The position numbers and the translations under genes were made by a program. A stretch of 32,570 nucleotides of DNA from contig JBBBWG010001715.1 in the NCBI GenBank assembly GCA_037176905.1, positions 2,280 through 34,849 on the forward strand. The letters run 5' to 3'. Position 1 is the first letter of the stretch. Every line of letters starts with the position of its first letter. Positions 1 through 9,885 of this stretch are shown piece by piece. Source of the stretch: Azolla pinnata (taxonomy: Eukaryota > Streptophyta > Polypodiopsida > Salviniales > Salviniaceae). The notes beneath the pieces were generated by a model. It searched no databases and was not told where the DNA came from. It saw only the letters and a program-made list of their open reading frames with translations.

Positions 1-304
1 TGCCAAATAAGATTAAGTGGGTCTTATTCAGCAGAATCTGAAGCAGTGTGCTTCATTTCATGGCATTGTATGGTACAAATTTGGGTTTTCTTAATTAACT
101 CCTTTTGATTGCCAAATAAGATTAAGTGGGTCTTATTCAGCAGAATCTGAAGCAGTGTGCTTCATTTCATGGCATTGTATGGTACAGATTTGGGTTTTCT
201 TAATTAACTCCTTTTGATTGCCAAATAAGATTAAGTGGGTCTTATTCAGGAGAATCTGAAGCAGTATGCTTCATTTCATGGAATTGTATGGTGCAGATTT
301 GGGC
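1..304. repeat. 109-bp tandem repeat, about 2.8 copies
   Basis: Units start at 1, 110 and 219 with the same opening (TGCCAAATAAGATTAAGTGG). The first two copies are nearly identical and the third breaks off near 304. The array runs off the left edge, so the true copy number is unknown. No coding signal is visible; a 66-codon open frame from 235 lies mostly across the third unit and has no recognisable product. Confidence 0.95.
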
Positions 305-640
305 CTAAAAACTGTAAACAGGAAGATGGGATTTGCTTTGTAATAAAAACCGCGAAATTAAAGGACGATTTGATGATTCACAGCCAGATCAATTCTGTTT
401 TAGGTATCAATGGATCGAGCATCCCAAAGCTGTGATTTGTAGTGGTCCTAAATAAAACCCTAATCCGTTTCTTCAATGGTCAGAAAAGCTTAGGGGCTTA
501 AGAGCTGCAGAAACCCTAAAAACCTTGACCAACTCCCATTTGTTCATTCATCAGATAATGGTGTGAGCTTTTGCAATGTGATGATGTCGGAGCAGGGGAG
601 TAGAGCTTCATTGATATGCAAACGTGAGCATTTTTAGGGT
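305..640. other. intergenic, no gene seen
   Basis: This stretch holds scattered AAACCCTAA-like motifs and no frame with family features. It leads into the 32-bp array. Confidence 0.6.
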
Positions 641-1120
641 TAAACCCTAATTCCCAGTTGATGGGCACAAACCCTAATTCCCATTTAATGGGCACAAGCT
701 AAACCCTAATCACTCGTTAATGGGCACAATCTAAACCTTACTTCGTAGTTAATGGGTCAAATCTAAACCTTGATCCCTAGTTAATGGGCACACTCTAAAC
801 CCTAAGTCTTAGTTAACGGCCCCAATCTAAACCCTAATCCCTAGTTAATGGGCCCAATTAAAAACCCTAATCCCTAGTTAATGGGCCCAATCTAAACCCT
901 AAGTCTTAGTTAACAGGCCCAATCTAAACCTTAATCCCTAGTTAATGGGCCCAATTTAAAAGCCTAATCCCTAGTTAATGGGCCCAATCTAAACCCTAAT
1001 CCCTAGTTAATGGGCACAATCTAAACCCCCTAATCCCCAGTTAATGGGCACAATCTCCACCCTAATCCCTAGTTAAGGAGCACAATCTCCACCCTAATCC
1101 CTAGTTAATGGGCACAATCT
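640..1120. repeat. ~32-bp minisatellite combining telo-box and site II motifs
   Basis: About 15 imperfect copies of a 32-33-bp unit, consensus CTAAACCCTAATCCCTAG followed by TTAATGGGCMCAAT. Most units carry a telo-box (AAACCCTAA). Several carry TGGGCCC (about 849, 882, 946 and 979), and one carries GGCCCA near 916. Telo-box plus TGGGCY (site II) is a known promoter combination in plant ribosomal-protein and organelle-biogenesis genes. Here the array sits 160-640 bp upstream of a PPR start codon, so a cis-regulatory role is possible but inferred. Confidence 0.9.
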
Positions 1121-1229
1121 ATCCCAGCTCCCCACTATAATAACAAAATGCATTCTTCTGCTAACAATGGATCAAAATACTAGCCTTGTAAGAACTATAC
1201 ACAACATAATGATAGGGAAGATAGAGTTC

Positions 1230-1282
1230 CTAAAGGCTTTAGGGTTTAGAGTCTTAGGGTTTAGGGATAGGGTTTAGGGTTT
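1230..1282 (+). promoter_or_regulatory. telomere-like leader abutting the PPR start
   Basis: Degenerate TTTAGGG/TTAGGGT units run to the base before the ATG at 1283. The orientation is opposite to the AAACCCTAA units at 640-1120. It probably belongs to the core promoter or 5' leader of the PPR gene. No transcript start can be placed from the sequence. Confidence 0.6.
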
Positions 1283-3871
1283 ATGTCCAAACTCTTCTGT
1301 GGACATGTTTCCCTCTTCTTCCACCTTCTTCTGTCGGGGCGTGGCATGATTGTCAGAGAAATCTGCAGGAATCCTTCCGCATCGATCCACCAGCATCCTC
1401 GATCCTTCCTCTCTGCGCCATCGCCATCGCCATCGCCATTATCGTTTTCATCATCATCATCATCATCATCGTCTTCTTCTTCTTCTTCTTCTTCTTCTTC
1501 TTCTTCTTCTTCCACTCCAGCCCTCGGTCCTTTGGACGAGCTATGGCGAGAAGCCGTACTTCCACCGCCGCCCACAGCCCTGAAAGCAGAGAGATCTTTC
1601 TTAGTCTCCCTCCTTCGACGGTCTGTGCACAGACGGTCTCTCTTAGATGGGAAGAAAGCTCATTCTCACATCGTAAGGCAAGGGTTAGAGCGAGACCTCC
1701 CCCTCAGCAATCTTCTCCTTCAAATGTATGGCAACTGTGGGGCTCTGCATGAAGCTGAGAGATTCTTCCAACAGATGGAACAGAGAGATTTGTATTCATG
1801 GAGGTTCCTAATTAGAGCTTATGTAAAGAATGGACATAATGACAACGCGTTGCTTTTCTTCTTCAGAATGGTTGGCCATGGCCTCTTCCCTGACAACCCG
1901 GCGATCTGTGCGATAATCTCTGCATGTGATGGAAATCAAGGCATCTATATATGCAGAGTTATTCATACATTTCTGATCGAATGCGTACTGAAACCATCCA
2001 TATCTGTCTATACATCGCTCTTAACCATGTACGGGAAGTATGGTTATCTTGTCGATGCAAATTCTGTATTCTCACACCTTGTCGAGCGAGATGTTGTCTG
2101 CTGGAATGCCATGATTTCCTCATATGTCTCGAAAGAAGAGAATATGAACGCGATTGGCGTTTTTTATGATATGAATGTGGAAGGAATGCAACCCGATAGG
2201 TCGAGCTTTCTGAGTGTATTGACTGCATGTGCGGGTCAGAAGGCACTAACTCATGGTATGCTGGTTCATGTTTGTGTTATTGAAGGATGTTGTGAAGTAG
2301 ATGTGGGTGTGGCAAATGCTCTGGTGAATATGTATGGGAATTGTGATAGCTTGGATGAAGCGCGAAGTGTGTTCGACAAAATATCGGGCATGGATGTCGT
2401 CTCATGGAATGCGATGATAGCTGGATTCGTGAGAAATGGTCAAGAAAAGGATGCTCTCTCATTGTTTGGAATGATGCAGATGAATGGTGTGGAACCGAGT
2501 AATGTGACTTTCATCGCTGTCTTATCTGGTTGTTCCAGCGCGTTGGCCCTCGAGCAAGGCCAAATGATCCATCACTTCATCATTTGCAATGGGTGCGATG
2601 GAGATATCGTAATGGAAAATTCTCTTGTAAGTATGTATGGTAAGTGTGGAGGGGTTGATGATGCCAAGATAGTCTTTGACAGATCTAATGGCCGTGATAG
2701 GGTATCCTGGACTGCTATGCTGACAGCATATATACAAAGTGGCCATGGAGATCGTGCGCTGGCACTCTTTGATCAGATGCAACATGAAGGCTTGGTTCCA
2801 GATAGGGTCACATTTATCAGTCTAACTATGGCATTTACCTCTGAGCCACTGCTGTGTAGAGGTAAGCAAACCCATGCTCGCATATTAGGCTGTGGCTTCA
2901 TAAATGATCTCTCTCTAGAGAATGGTTTAGTTACAATGTACGGGAAATGCGGGAGCGTGCAGTATGCGAAAATCGCATTTCGGAAGATGAGAAGAAGAGA
3001 CCTGTTATCGTGGAATGCTGTAATTTCGGCTTGTGTTCAGAACGAGGTGTCGGATGATGCTCTCAAGCTTGTGAATAAAATGGTGCAAGAAGGAATATTT
3101 CCTGATAAGTTTCTTTGTTCGAGCATAATGTCTGCATGTGCTAGTGCAGGAGCTCAAGAAAGAGGGAAAGAACTACATTCCTTTGCTGTGATGAATGGAT
3201 ATGAATTAGACCAGGCTGTGGGGAATGCCACGATCAACATGTATGCGAAGTTTGGGAGCCTAGCAGATGCTTACCGGATCTTTCAAAGAATGTCGAAGCA
3301 AGATATCGTGTCATGGAGCGCCATCATCGCAGCTTACGCTCAGCATGGTTGTGGGCAGTATGCAGTGGATCTATATAACAGAATGTTGGATGAGGGTGTT
3401 TCCACCGATAAAGTATCTCTGATTCACCTCCTATCTGCATGTAGCCATGATGGGCTTGTCGATGAAGCATTGAGACACTTTACGTCAGTCATGCGGGAGG
3501 ATTGTGGGATTATCATCATCGACCATTTCAATTGTATGGTAGATCTTCTTGGACGAGCTGGCAGGCTAGACGAGGCTGAAAAGTTGCTATTGCAATTGCC
3601 ATTCAGATACTCTGCTGTAGCATGGACTACGTTGCTCGGTGCTTGTAGAAGTCTGGTTGATTTGGCGAGGGGAGAGAAGGCTGCAAACCGTGTATTTGAG
3701 CTCGATCCAGAAGCCACAGCTCCATATGTTACTCTGTCCAATCTGTATTTCTCAGCTGGGAGAGTTGATGATGCCCTGAATGTGATAAGGAGGATGAGAG
3801 ACAAGGGTCTGGTGAAGCACACCGATGGTATTCATTTCGAGGTCCTAGGTGAAACAGTGAGAAAAGGGTGA
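1283..3871 (+). CDS. PLS-class pentatricopeptide repeat protein, E-type, organelle-targeted
   Basis: A single uninterrupted 862-residue frame, as is usual for land-plant PPR genes. Residues 1-80 form a basic, Ser/Pro-rich leader, probably an organelle transit peptide. It contains a run of about 22 serines near residues 56-77 encoded by TCA/TCT repeats. From about residue 110, successive P, L and S motifs appear, with recurring cores such as NALVNMYGNC, DVVSWNAMIAGFVRNG and DRVSWTAMLTAYIQSG. The C-terminus (AVAWTTLLGACR, then YVTLSNLYFSAGRVDDA) is an E motif. The protein stops soon after KHTDGIHFEV, so it lacks a DYW deaminase domain and probably much of E+. The family binds organelle RNA site-specifically. 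E-only members act in C-to-U editing with a DYW partner in trans, or in other RNA processing. The RNA target, and mitochondrion versus plastid, cannot be told. An in-frame ATG at 1346 is an alternative start. Confidence 0.95.
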   Translation: MSKLFCGHVSLFFHLLLSGRGMIVREICRNPSASIHQHPRSFLSAPSPSPSPLSFSSSSSSSSSSSSSSSSSSSSSSTPALGPLDELWREAVLPPPPTALKAERSFLVSLLRRSVHRRSLLDGKKAHSHIVRQGLERDLPLSNLLLQMYGNCGALHEAERFFQQMEQRDLYSWRFLIRAYVKNGHNDNALLFFFRMVGHGLFPDNPAICAIISACDGNQGIYICRVIHTFLIECVLKPSISVYTSLLTMYGKYGYLVDANSVFSHLVERDVVCWNAMISSYVSKEENMNAIGVFYDMNVEGMQPDRSSFLSVLTACAGQKALTHGMLVHVCVIEGCCEVDVGVANALVNMYGNCDSLDEARSVFDKISGMDVVSWNAMIAGFVRNGQEKDALSLFGMMQMNGVEPSNVTFIAVLSGCSSALALEQGQMIHHFIICNGCDGDIVMENSLVSMYGKCGGVDDAKIVFDRSNGRDRVSWTAMLTAYIQSGHGDRALALFDQMQHEGLVPDRVTFISLTMAFTSEPLLCRGKQTHARILGCGFINDLSLENGLVTMYGKCGSVQYAKIAFRKMRRRDLLSWNAVISACVQNEVSDDALKLVNKMVQEGIFPDKFLCSSIMSACASAGAQERGKELHSFAVMNGYELDQAVGNATINMYAKFGSLADAYRIFQRMSKQDIVSWSAIIAAYAQHGCGQYAVDLYNRMLDEGVSTDKVSLIHLLSACSHDGLVDEALRHFTSVMREDCGIIIIDHFNCMVDLLGRAGRLDEAEKLLLQLPFRYSAVAWTTLLGACRSLVDLARGEKAANRVFELDPEATAPYVTLSNLYFSAGRVDDALNVIRRMRDKGLVKHTDGIHFEVLGETVRKG
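1420..1513 (+). repeat. coding microsatellites (GCCATC, TCA, TCT)
   Basis: GCCATC units are followed by (TCA)n and (TCT)n, all in frame within the N-terminal leader of the PPR gene. They encode Pro/Ser and then a poly-serine run. Length variation in multiples of three would keep the frame. Confidence 0.95.
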
Positions 3872-5237
3872 AATTCTATACCTGAGATCCTATTTGGACC
3901 TTCAACAGCAAAGAACTGGATCCGTAAACAGCAGAAGCAAATAAGGATTTCTATCAATCATCGAATATAATCAACTTGGGAGATATTCTTTCAACATGCT
4001 CTGGATTATGAAACAAAATCTGTTCTGAGATTATGATACAAAAGGATGATCACAGAGAAAGTGGTTCGTGATTGCTCGGAACCGGAAGGGCGTAGAATCG
4101 ACTGTTCACATGACAACTGAATTGCAACTGTTCATGTAAAACATCCAAAATAAGGAATTGCTTAGAGCCATTGTAAACTGTCTCCATACATTGTAAGGAA
4201 TTGCTTAGGAATTTCAGACCTGGTTGTGTATCTTAATACTGCTGCTTATTCACTTTTTTACCTCACCGTGCTAGCATTGTGATCGACATTAATGCATCCT
4301 TTGCATCAATTACATATCTCTACACATTTGATTGTGCAAATATTTTTTTCGAGAGGAATTACAAAATGAAAGATCACATGTCCTCGTGACACGGGCTCAA
4401 GCATAAATCGCGGAATACTATTCCATATGCTTGCGAATAATGTTCTGACTGAGAAAGCACAAGAAGTAGCTGCTGAATTCATACAAATCTGGAAGAGCAA
4501 CTCAGATGATACTGCCGGGTAATTTAAAACAGATCAATGTAACATTTCTTTCAGGTATAGCTGCAATAACAAGAATGAACCGAACCTACGACGAAGACAT
4601 AGATATGACAGTGATGCTCTCACACGAGAGCCCATATAACTGTGCAAAAATTATACACTGCTAGAACAAAATACTATACAACAACATCTGTAAGTTCAGT
4701 ATGATATGTTTTGACAAAGTATAAAGCATCATAATACATGATAAAAACAAGCAGAATGTCAAGTTGAAAGCTCAACAGTGCTATCAAATGTTAAACATAA
4801 TTTATAAATTAGCTCCAGATTAGTATATTCATGAAGTATCCTATATAGATATATATATATAAGATGGACTTTCAAAAAGTAACCAAAGAGCATCTGCACA
4901 CCTAAGGCTCCCTCAAACTTCTGAGGTCCTAAGCCTTGCTTCAAAAAAACAAGAAATGATCTCCTTACTAACAACATATCCATAAAAGCTTTATTTTTGT
5001 GCATTTAACATAGTTCTCTCTCTCTATATCTATAGAGCGAGCAGCATTCTCGAATCTGAGTTTTCTTGCATATGGAACATCCAATTGCAAAGCATATATC
5101 ATCCATTCGACCTCCAAGCTTAGAAGATCTCACGAAAACCCAGCAGCGTAACAAACTCTGTGATTGCTCTGTAACAATTTGCCTCTTCAGCTTCACCATT
5201 CATTTATACATTACAGCCAAAGTTCCTCTGGATTCCT
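3872..5237. other. convergent intergenic region / 3' UTRs
   Basis: This lies between the stop codons of the PPR gene (+) and the Di19 gene (-) and should hold both 3' UTRs and poly(A) sites. It contains AT-rich stretches, including a short (AT)n near 4845-4860. The ORFs here are short and without recognisable features. Confidence 0.7.
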
Positions 5238-8077
5238 TTAGTTCATCATTGTTGAAAGCACCAGGTGCTGAACGAAGCTGGCACGCGAAGTTGCTTGCTT
5301 TAGCTTCTGTTCTCGCTCTTCCGCTGACAATACTTCAAGGCTGGAACACACAAGGGCCAGTTAAATTCTAATTGTCTTTCCCTCTCTCTTTCTCTGGGAT
5401 AGAAATAAAACAAATGGATCTATAAAGAACCATAATAGCCCAGATTTTTACACTTCCAACATAAAAAGATGTAAAAACGAACAGCCTGACTTGAATAAGA
5501 AAACATACACAACCATGCTTGATGGCATGGCATTTGCTATTCTCATGGTATGGCCGTATATCACTATAATCTCCAAGTTCCAAATCAACTGATCAGGAAA
5601 GAACCAAATTTATCATCAAGATCCTAAATTTTCACCTATTTTACCCAGTATCCCTTCTCAAATAAATATAAGCGGTATTTGCACAATGCCTGTTCAAATC
5701 ATCCTCCTACTCTCAACTATATGTGCTATCTGAGTACATAGCCAAGATTCTCAAAATTTCCCCAGAGTAATAATCCAGTAATCCTCAGCCCTTGGCAAAT
5801 AAAATCGCTTGCCCCTAATCTGAACAGCATTATAATGCAATGCCACAATTTCCTAAGAAAAACCAAACAAGATAGATATATTACTTTTGCTTCAAGCTAG
5901 GTTTTGCTGGCATTGGTGTTGGTGGAGAACTTGGTAGACTTTCATCAACATAATGAGTTTGCTTTGAAACATCTTCAGCATCAGTCATTGGGAAACTCAA
6001 TGCAAGTGCAGATAAAAGCGAATCGGGAACATTACTCAATGAGGTTCCACGGCTTCTAAAAGCACTGCTATTTAGGATAGTCTGCAGGTGTGCCTCTCTG
6101 TATTCCTTTCCGAGCAAAGAAAGGGTTGAACCAGTGGGCAATCCAGCCTTCCTAAATCTGCGCCTTCGCTGTATGTAAACTTATAGTTAAGGAGCATCCC
6201 AAAATAGGCTAAAATTTCAATTCCATGAATGCAACGTTATAGCACATATTATAACAGCCAGAATAATAGGATATTTTAAACAAATGTCCATGCTGATGGG
6301 TAATGTGTCCAACTATGTCCTTTGCTACTTTTGCTGAACATACAGGGCAGATCTGCAAATGAAGGAAACCATTACATGATATAACATTGAGGCAAACTGC
6401 TTCTTAAAAAGAAGCATTAGTGTTATCCACCAAGGGGAATCATTCATAACCTCTTGCTATTTAGTTTAATTAAGAAACGTGATAATTTTACCAATAACTA
6501 ATTAAATAATACACATTAATTAGCTAAAGAATATGGAAAACATATTCTACAATAACATGAATTTTGAAACTTTAGTACTTAGCGTAAGTTCTTTGCTTAG
6601 AACAGTGTGTTAAAGAGAAATTTAAGCCTTAACAAAATTGAGGGATGTATGGAAGAGCCCAAACATGGCTTTTTTACGATCTTTATAATGACCTTAAGCC
6701 CTTTTCATTGGGTTTTGTCTCCTGGCCTCTCAGGTGCTCTTCTCCTTGAGCATACACTTTCCTCTAAGTTAATGATACCTATGTTCATCCACGGCAAGGC
6801 AGTTACTTGGAATAATCATGTACAAATATTTGAGTTCCATATGGTTCTACACCCATTGACATGAACATTCGATTTAACCAGTTGAAGGATGGCATTGCCT
6901 TTTTCTCTATGTTTCTGAAGGCTTCATTCAGATTGCTAATCACTATGAGCTCAGAGCAAGTTTCACACGGGAATGGGTAGAGCAAGGGGACAATGATGAT
7001 GGGAAGCAAGGCCTCTAAGGCCAAGGGAACAAAGAACAGAATTTGAAGGTTCACAGTGAGCAAGTATGGAGATGGGGGCACTAAGATAACCATTATCCGT
7101 GGCATGACCCCAATCAAATTGTACACATTTTTCACCAGTATTGTATATAAGAAACTATGTTGGCTGATTTGGAGCCTTAATGTGTATGTGGAGCATTATA
7201 TCATGCATATCAAGTACATAAGACATGGAATTTATAACAAGTTTTGATGTGTTTACACCTTAACATAGGGATTACCGTATCAGATCATGGAAGGACACAC
7301 AGAAAAAACCCTTTGCGAATTTCAAGAGTTCAAGGAAAATCATACAGTGAACAAAAATTCATCCTCTTCATAGCTCAGTATCCAAAAGATGCATGGCTCA
7401 ATAGCTGAAGATTACACTCCAGAAGTATAAATGTAGTTGTGCTTTGTATGATGATTCGTGTAGTCCCATTCACGAATTTATGCAAACGGAAGCATGGTAA
7501 AAGAGGGTCATGAATTTTCAGCATATTTGTGATGTATCAGGAAACGTTGAGCACATGGAAATGAATAGTCAAAATATGACGTCAATTCTTGACATTCACG
7601 GAATCTACCAAACAAAATGGATACAAATGAAAGAGTGTTGGATGTGACGCAAAACGAACTTATTGAAACTCACCACTCCTTTAGACTCAAATAAGTGTTC
7701 ATCTTCCAAGTGCGTACAGAGGGATGATATGTCGAAATCTTCATCACAAAAGGGGCAGGAGAATTCTGGTCTGATCTCTTCTTCTCCTTCATAATCCTCT
7801 GCATTCAATCGATCTGCAATATTGTGTACACATCAGAGAAAAGGCGAACCACATCAGAGAACAGAATTTTAAACAAAAGCTTGGCCCAGAGAGAAGCTTT
7901 TCTAAAACCAGAGAGATCATTGAAGAAACATAACACGCAAATTTGCCATTTTCTTGCATACAGAGAGCAGAAATGAGAGAATGGCCACTTCGTCTTTCTC
8001 GTCTTACCCCATTGTTGTTGAAGAGCATGATGACGCTTTGCTGCAGAGATTCGAGCCGCCCACATGTCTGAATCCAT
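5238..8077 (-). CDS. Di19 (drought-induced 19) zinc-finger protein, 5 exons, 226 aa
   Basis: Exons read by eye: 8077-8008, 7813-7674, 6352-6275, 6174-5885 and 5340-5238. They join in phase to 226 residues, normal for the family. The start MDSDMWAARISAAKRH is typical. Two zf-Di19 fingers follow: finger 1 with C43, C46, H58, H63 (SCPFC, CTHLEDEH), and finger 2 with C72, C75, H86, H91 (ICPVC, GHITHQH). A basic patch RRRRFRK (99-105) is a likely nuclear localisation signal. The last exon gives the conserved Di19 C-terminal segment (LSAEEREQK, SFVQHLVLST). Family members are nuclear, often CDPK-phosphorylated transcription regulators in drought, salt and ABA responses. Without the last splice the protein would end at a TAA at 5883-5881, lacking the C-terminal domain. 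Intron 3 is a probable AT-AC intron. Confidence 0.95.
6175..6274 (-). other. AT-AC (U12-type) intron in the Di19 gene
   Basis: On the minus strand, exon 3 ends ...TTTAAA and the intron starts ATATCCTATT. It contains TCCTTAAC, a perfect U12 branch-site consensus, and ends GTTTAC, 12 nt after the branch A, before ATACAGCGAAGG. Only this choice gives the family-like join HLFK-IQRRRRFRK. No in-phase GT-AG alternative keeps the conserved residues. The intron is 100 nt. Confidence 0.88.
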
Positions 8078-8413
8078 AATTCCTTATTCTGCTTGCTGTC
8101 GCCTCCTCTTCTGCCGGTATCAAGCGCGCGCCAAAACCGAGGGGCACAAAGAGCGGAAGAGAACTCCCGGTTTCTAGCCAGAGCCCGAAGCAATCCAAGG
8201 GCTGAATTCTGCCTCCCGAGCGAGACCAGGAGGAGGAGAATGGAGAAGAAAACCCTGTGGGCAGCGTCTTCGTTCGTTCCTCCGCTTTATTTGCCTGTCT
8301 TTTCCTTTCTGTTGGCGACGGCGAGATCAAAAAGCGGGAGGAGGGCAAAGAGCAGGAGAGCTGCGGGGAAGTCAAGAAGATGGATATGGCAGCGAAGCTT
8401 TTCCTTTCTCTGC

Positions 8414-8418
8414 ACCTC

Positions 8419-8457
<39 letters not shown>

Positions 8458-8495
8458 GAGAGAGAGAAGAAGAAGAAGAAGAAGAAGAAGAAGGG
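8414..8495. repeat. (GA)n and (GAA)n microsatellites upstream of Di19
   Basis: (GA)n at about 8421-8467 runs straight into (GAA)n at about 8466-8493. It lies ~340-420 bp upstream of the Di19 start codon, so on the Di19 sense strand it is a CT/CTT-rich tract in the promoter or 5' UTR. ORFs reading through it are artefacts of the repeat. Confidence 0.95.
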
Positions 8496-8528
8496 TAAAC
8501 GCGACAGAGAAGGTGTGCCGAAGCTCGT

Positions 8529-8590
8529 AGGCTCGGGAAGCTCATAGGTTCGGGGAAATGCCGAGCCTGAGGTTCGGGATTCCGAACCTA
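8529..8590. repeat. two interleaved short inverted repeats
   Basis: AGGCTCGG (8529-8536) pairs with CCGAGCCT (8561-8568). TAGGTTCGG (8545-8553) pairs with CCGAACCTA (8582-8590). The arms are in A-B-A'-B' order. Function unknown. Confidence 0.7.
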
Positions 8591-8630
8591 AATCCTAGTC
8601 ATATAAAAACACATACAAAAATGACCATAC

Positions 8631-8907
8631 ATTATCCGTTGCAAAGAAGAAGGAGCTCTGAAAAACAACAAACAAGAAGATAGAAATTTAAAAGAAAAGG
8701 ATTGTCAGAACATATACTCTGTGTATATATCTATCTATGTATGTATGTATGTAGAATAGATAGATATCTGTATCTAGTATTTGCATATGTATATATACGT
8801 GTACACGTATTGTATTCATTATCCGCTGCAAAGAAGAAGGAGCTCTGAAAAAAAACAAACAGAAGATAGAAATTTAAAAGAAAAGGATTGCCAGAACATA
8901 TACTCTG

Positions 8908-8943
<36 letters not shown>

Positions 8944-9366
8944 GAATAGATAGATATCTATATCTAGTATCTACATATGTATATATACGTGTACACATAT
9001 TGTATTCATTATCCGCTGCAAAGAAGGAGCTTTGAAAAAAAACAAACAGAAGATAGAAATTTAAAAGAAAAGGATTGTCATAACATATACTCTGTATATA
9101 TATGTATATATATATATGTATGTATGTATGTAGATAGATAGATATCTGTATCTAGTATCTACATATGTATATATACGTGTACACATATTGTATTCATTAT
9201 CCGTTGCAAAGAAGGAGCTCTGAAAAAAACAAACAGAAGACAGAAATTTAAAAGAAAAGGATTGTCAGAACATATACTCTGTATATATATATATATATGT
9301 AGATAGATAGATATCTGTATCTAGTATCTGCATATGTATATATACGTGTACATGTATTGTATTCGG
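8631..9366. repeat. ~188-bp tandem repeat, four copies
   Basis: Copies start at 8631, 8818, 9008 and 9196 with ATTATCCGYTGCAAAGAAG. Each unit holds a purine-rich half, a variable TATG/TA/GATA microsatellite and a fixed tail ATATATACGTGTACA. Copies differ mainly in microsatellite length. No coding capacity is visible. Confidence 0.95.
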
Positions 9367-9543
9367 ACCGTATGTACATCGATCGGCTGACGTATAGGCT
9401 TTGAGGTGGAAGATGGCGTTGTCGAAGTGGTATAGGGATGAGTAGCTCAGGTGACACGAGTAGAAGATATCAGAAACGATGATACTTGTATTAGAAAGAG
9501 GGCTTTATACTTCTTCTTCAGTGGGAGTCCTACTTTGATCATC

Positions 9544-9875
9544 GGAGCGAGAGCTGTTTCCGATTTCGAGGCTCGATTCAGGCAGTTGCTTCGCGAGATG
9601 CCTCTTCTTTCTCCGACACGATACGGAAAAACGATGTATCTGTTCGCCGATCTGCCGATGCCGGAGCAAGAGCTGTGCCCCGATGAAGCTCGATTTCGGG
9701 GATGTGTTGCTTCGGGCACTGCCTCTCATGAGAGGCCTCTTCTCCAATGTGATACGGAAACCTTGATATGTTCTCTCCGATCTGCTAACATTGAAGCGAG
9801 AGGGATGTGCTCGATGAGGCTCGACTTCGTCATCAACAACTACCTCTTCTCCAATCTAATACAGAATTCTCATTT
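9544..9875. repeat. degenerate ~119-130-bp tandem repeat, three copies
   Basis: Units start at about 9544, 9663 and 9793 with GRAGCRAGAG and share CTCGATTTCG-like and GATACGGAAA segments. The divergence is much higher than in the neighbouring 188-bp array. A 144-codon plus-strand frame (9451-9885) spans the copies. It resembles no known family and I do not call it a gene. Confidence 0.75.
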
Positions 9876-9885
9876 GCTCTTATAA

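Noticed and set aside
640..1120. Regularly spaced repeats resembling a CRISPR array
   Set aside because: The units are contiguous with no unique spacers, have telomere-like content and lie in a plant nuclear context. It is a minisatellite.
1261..1575. Acidic minus-strand ORF with long Glu and Asp runs
   Set aside because: It is antisense to the serine-repeat region of the PPR gene and exists only because the trinucleotide repeat lacks stops.
5881..5883. TAA as the true stop of the Di19 gene
   Set aside because: A donor (AAAA-GTAATA) just before it joins in phase to 5340-5238, which encodes the conserved Di19 C-terminal segment. It remains possible as a retained-intron isoform.
8093..8530. 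145-aa plus-strand ORF ending in Arg/Glu repeats
   Set aside because: It is antisense to the Di19 leader and runs through GA/GAA microsatellites. No family features.
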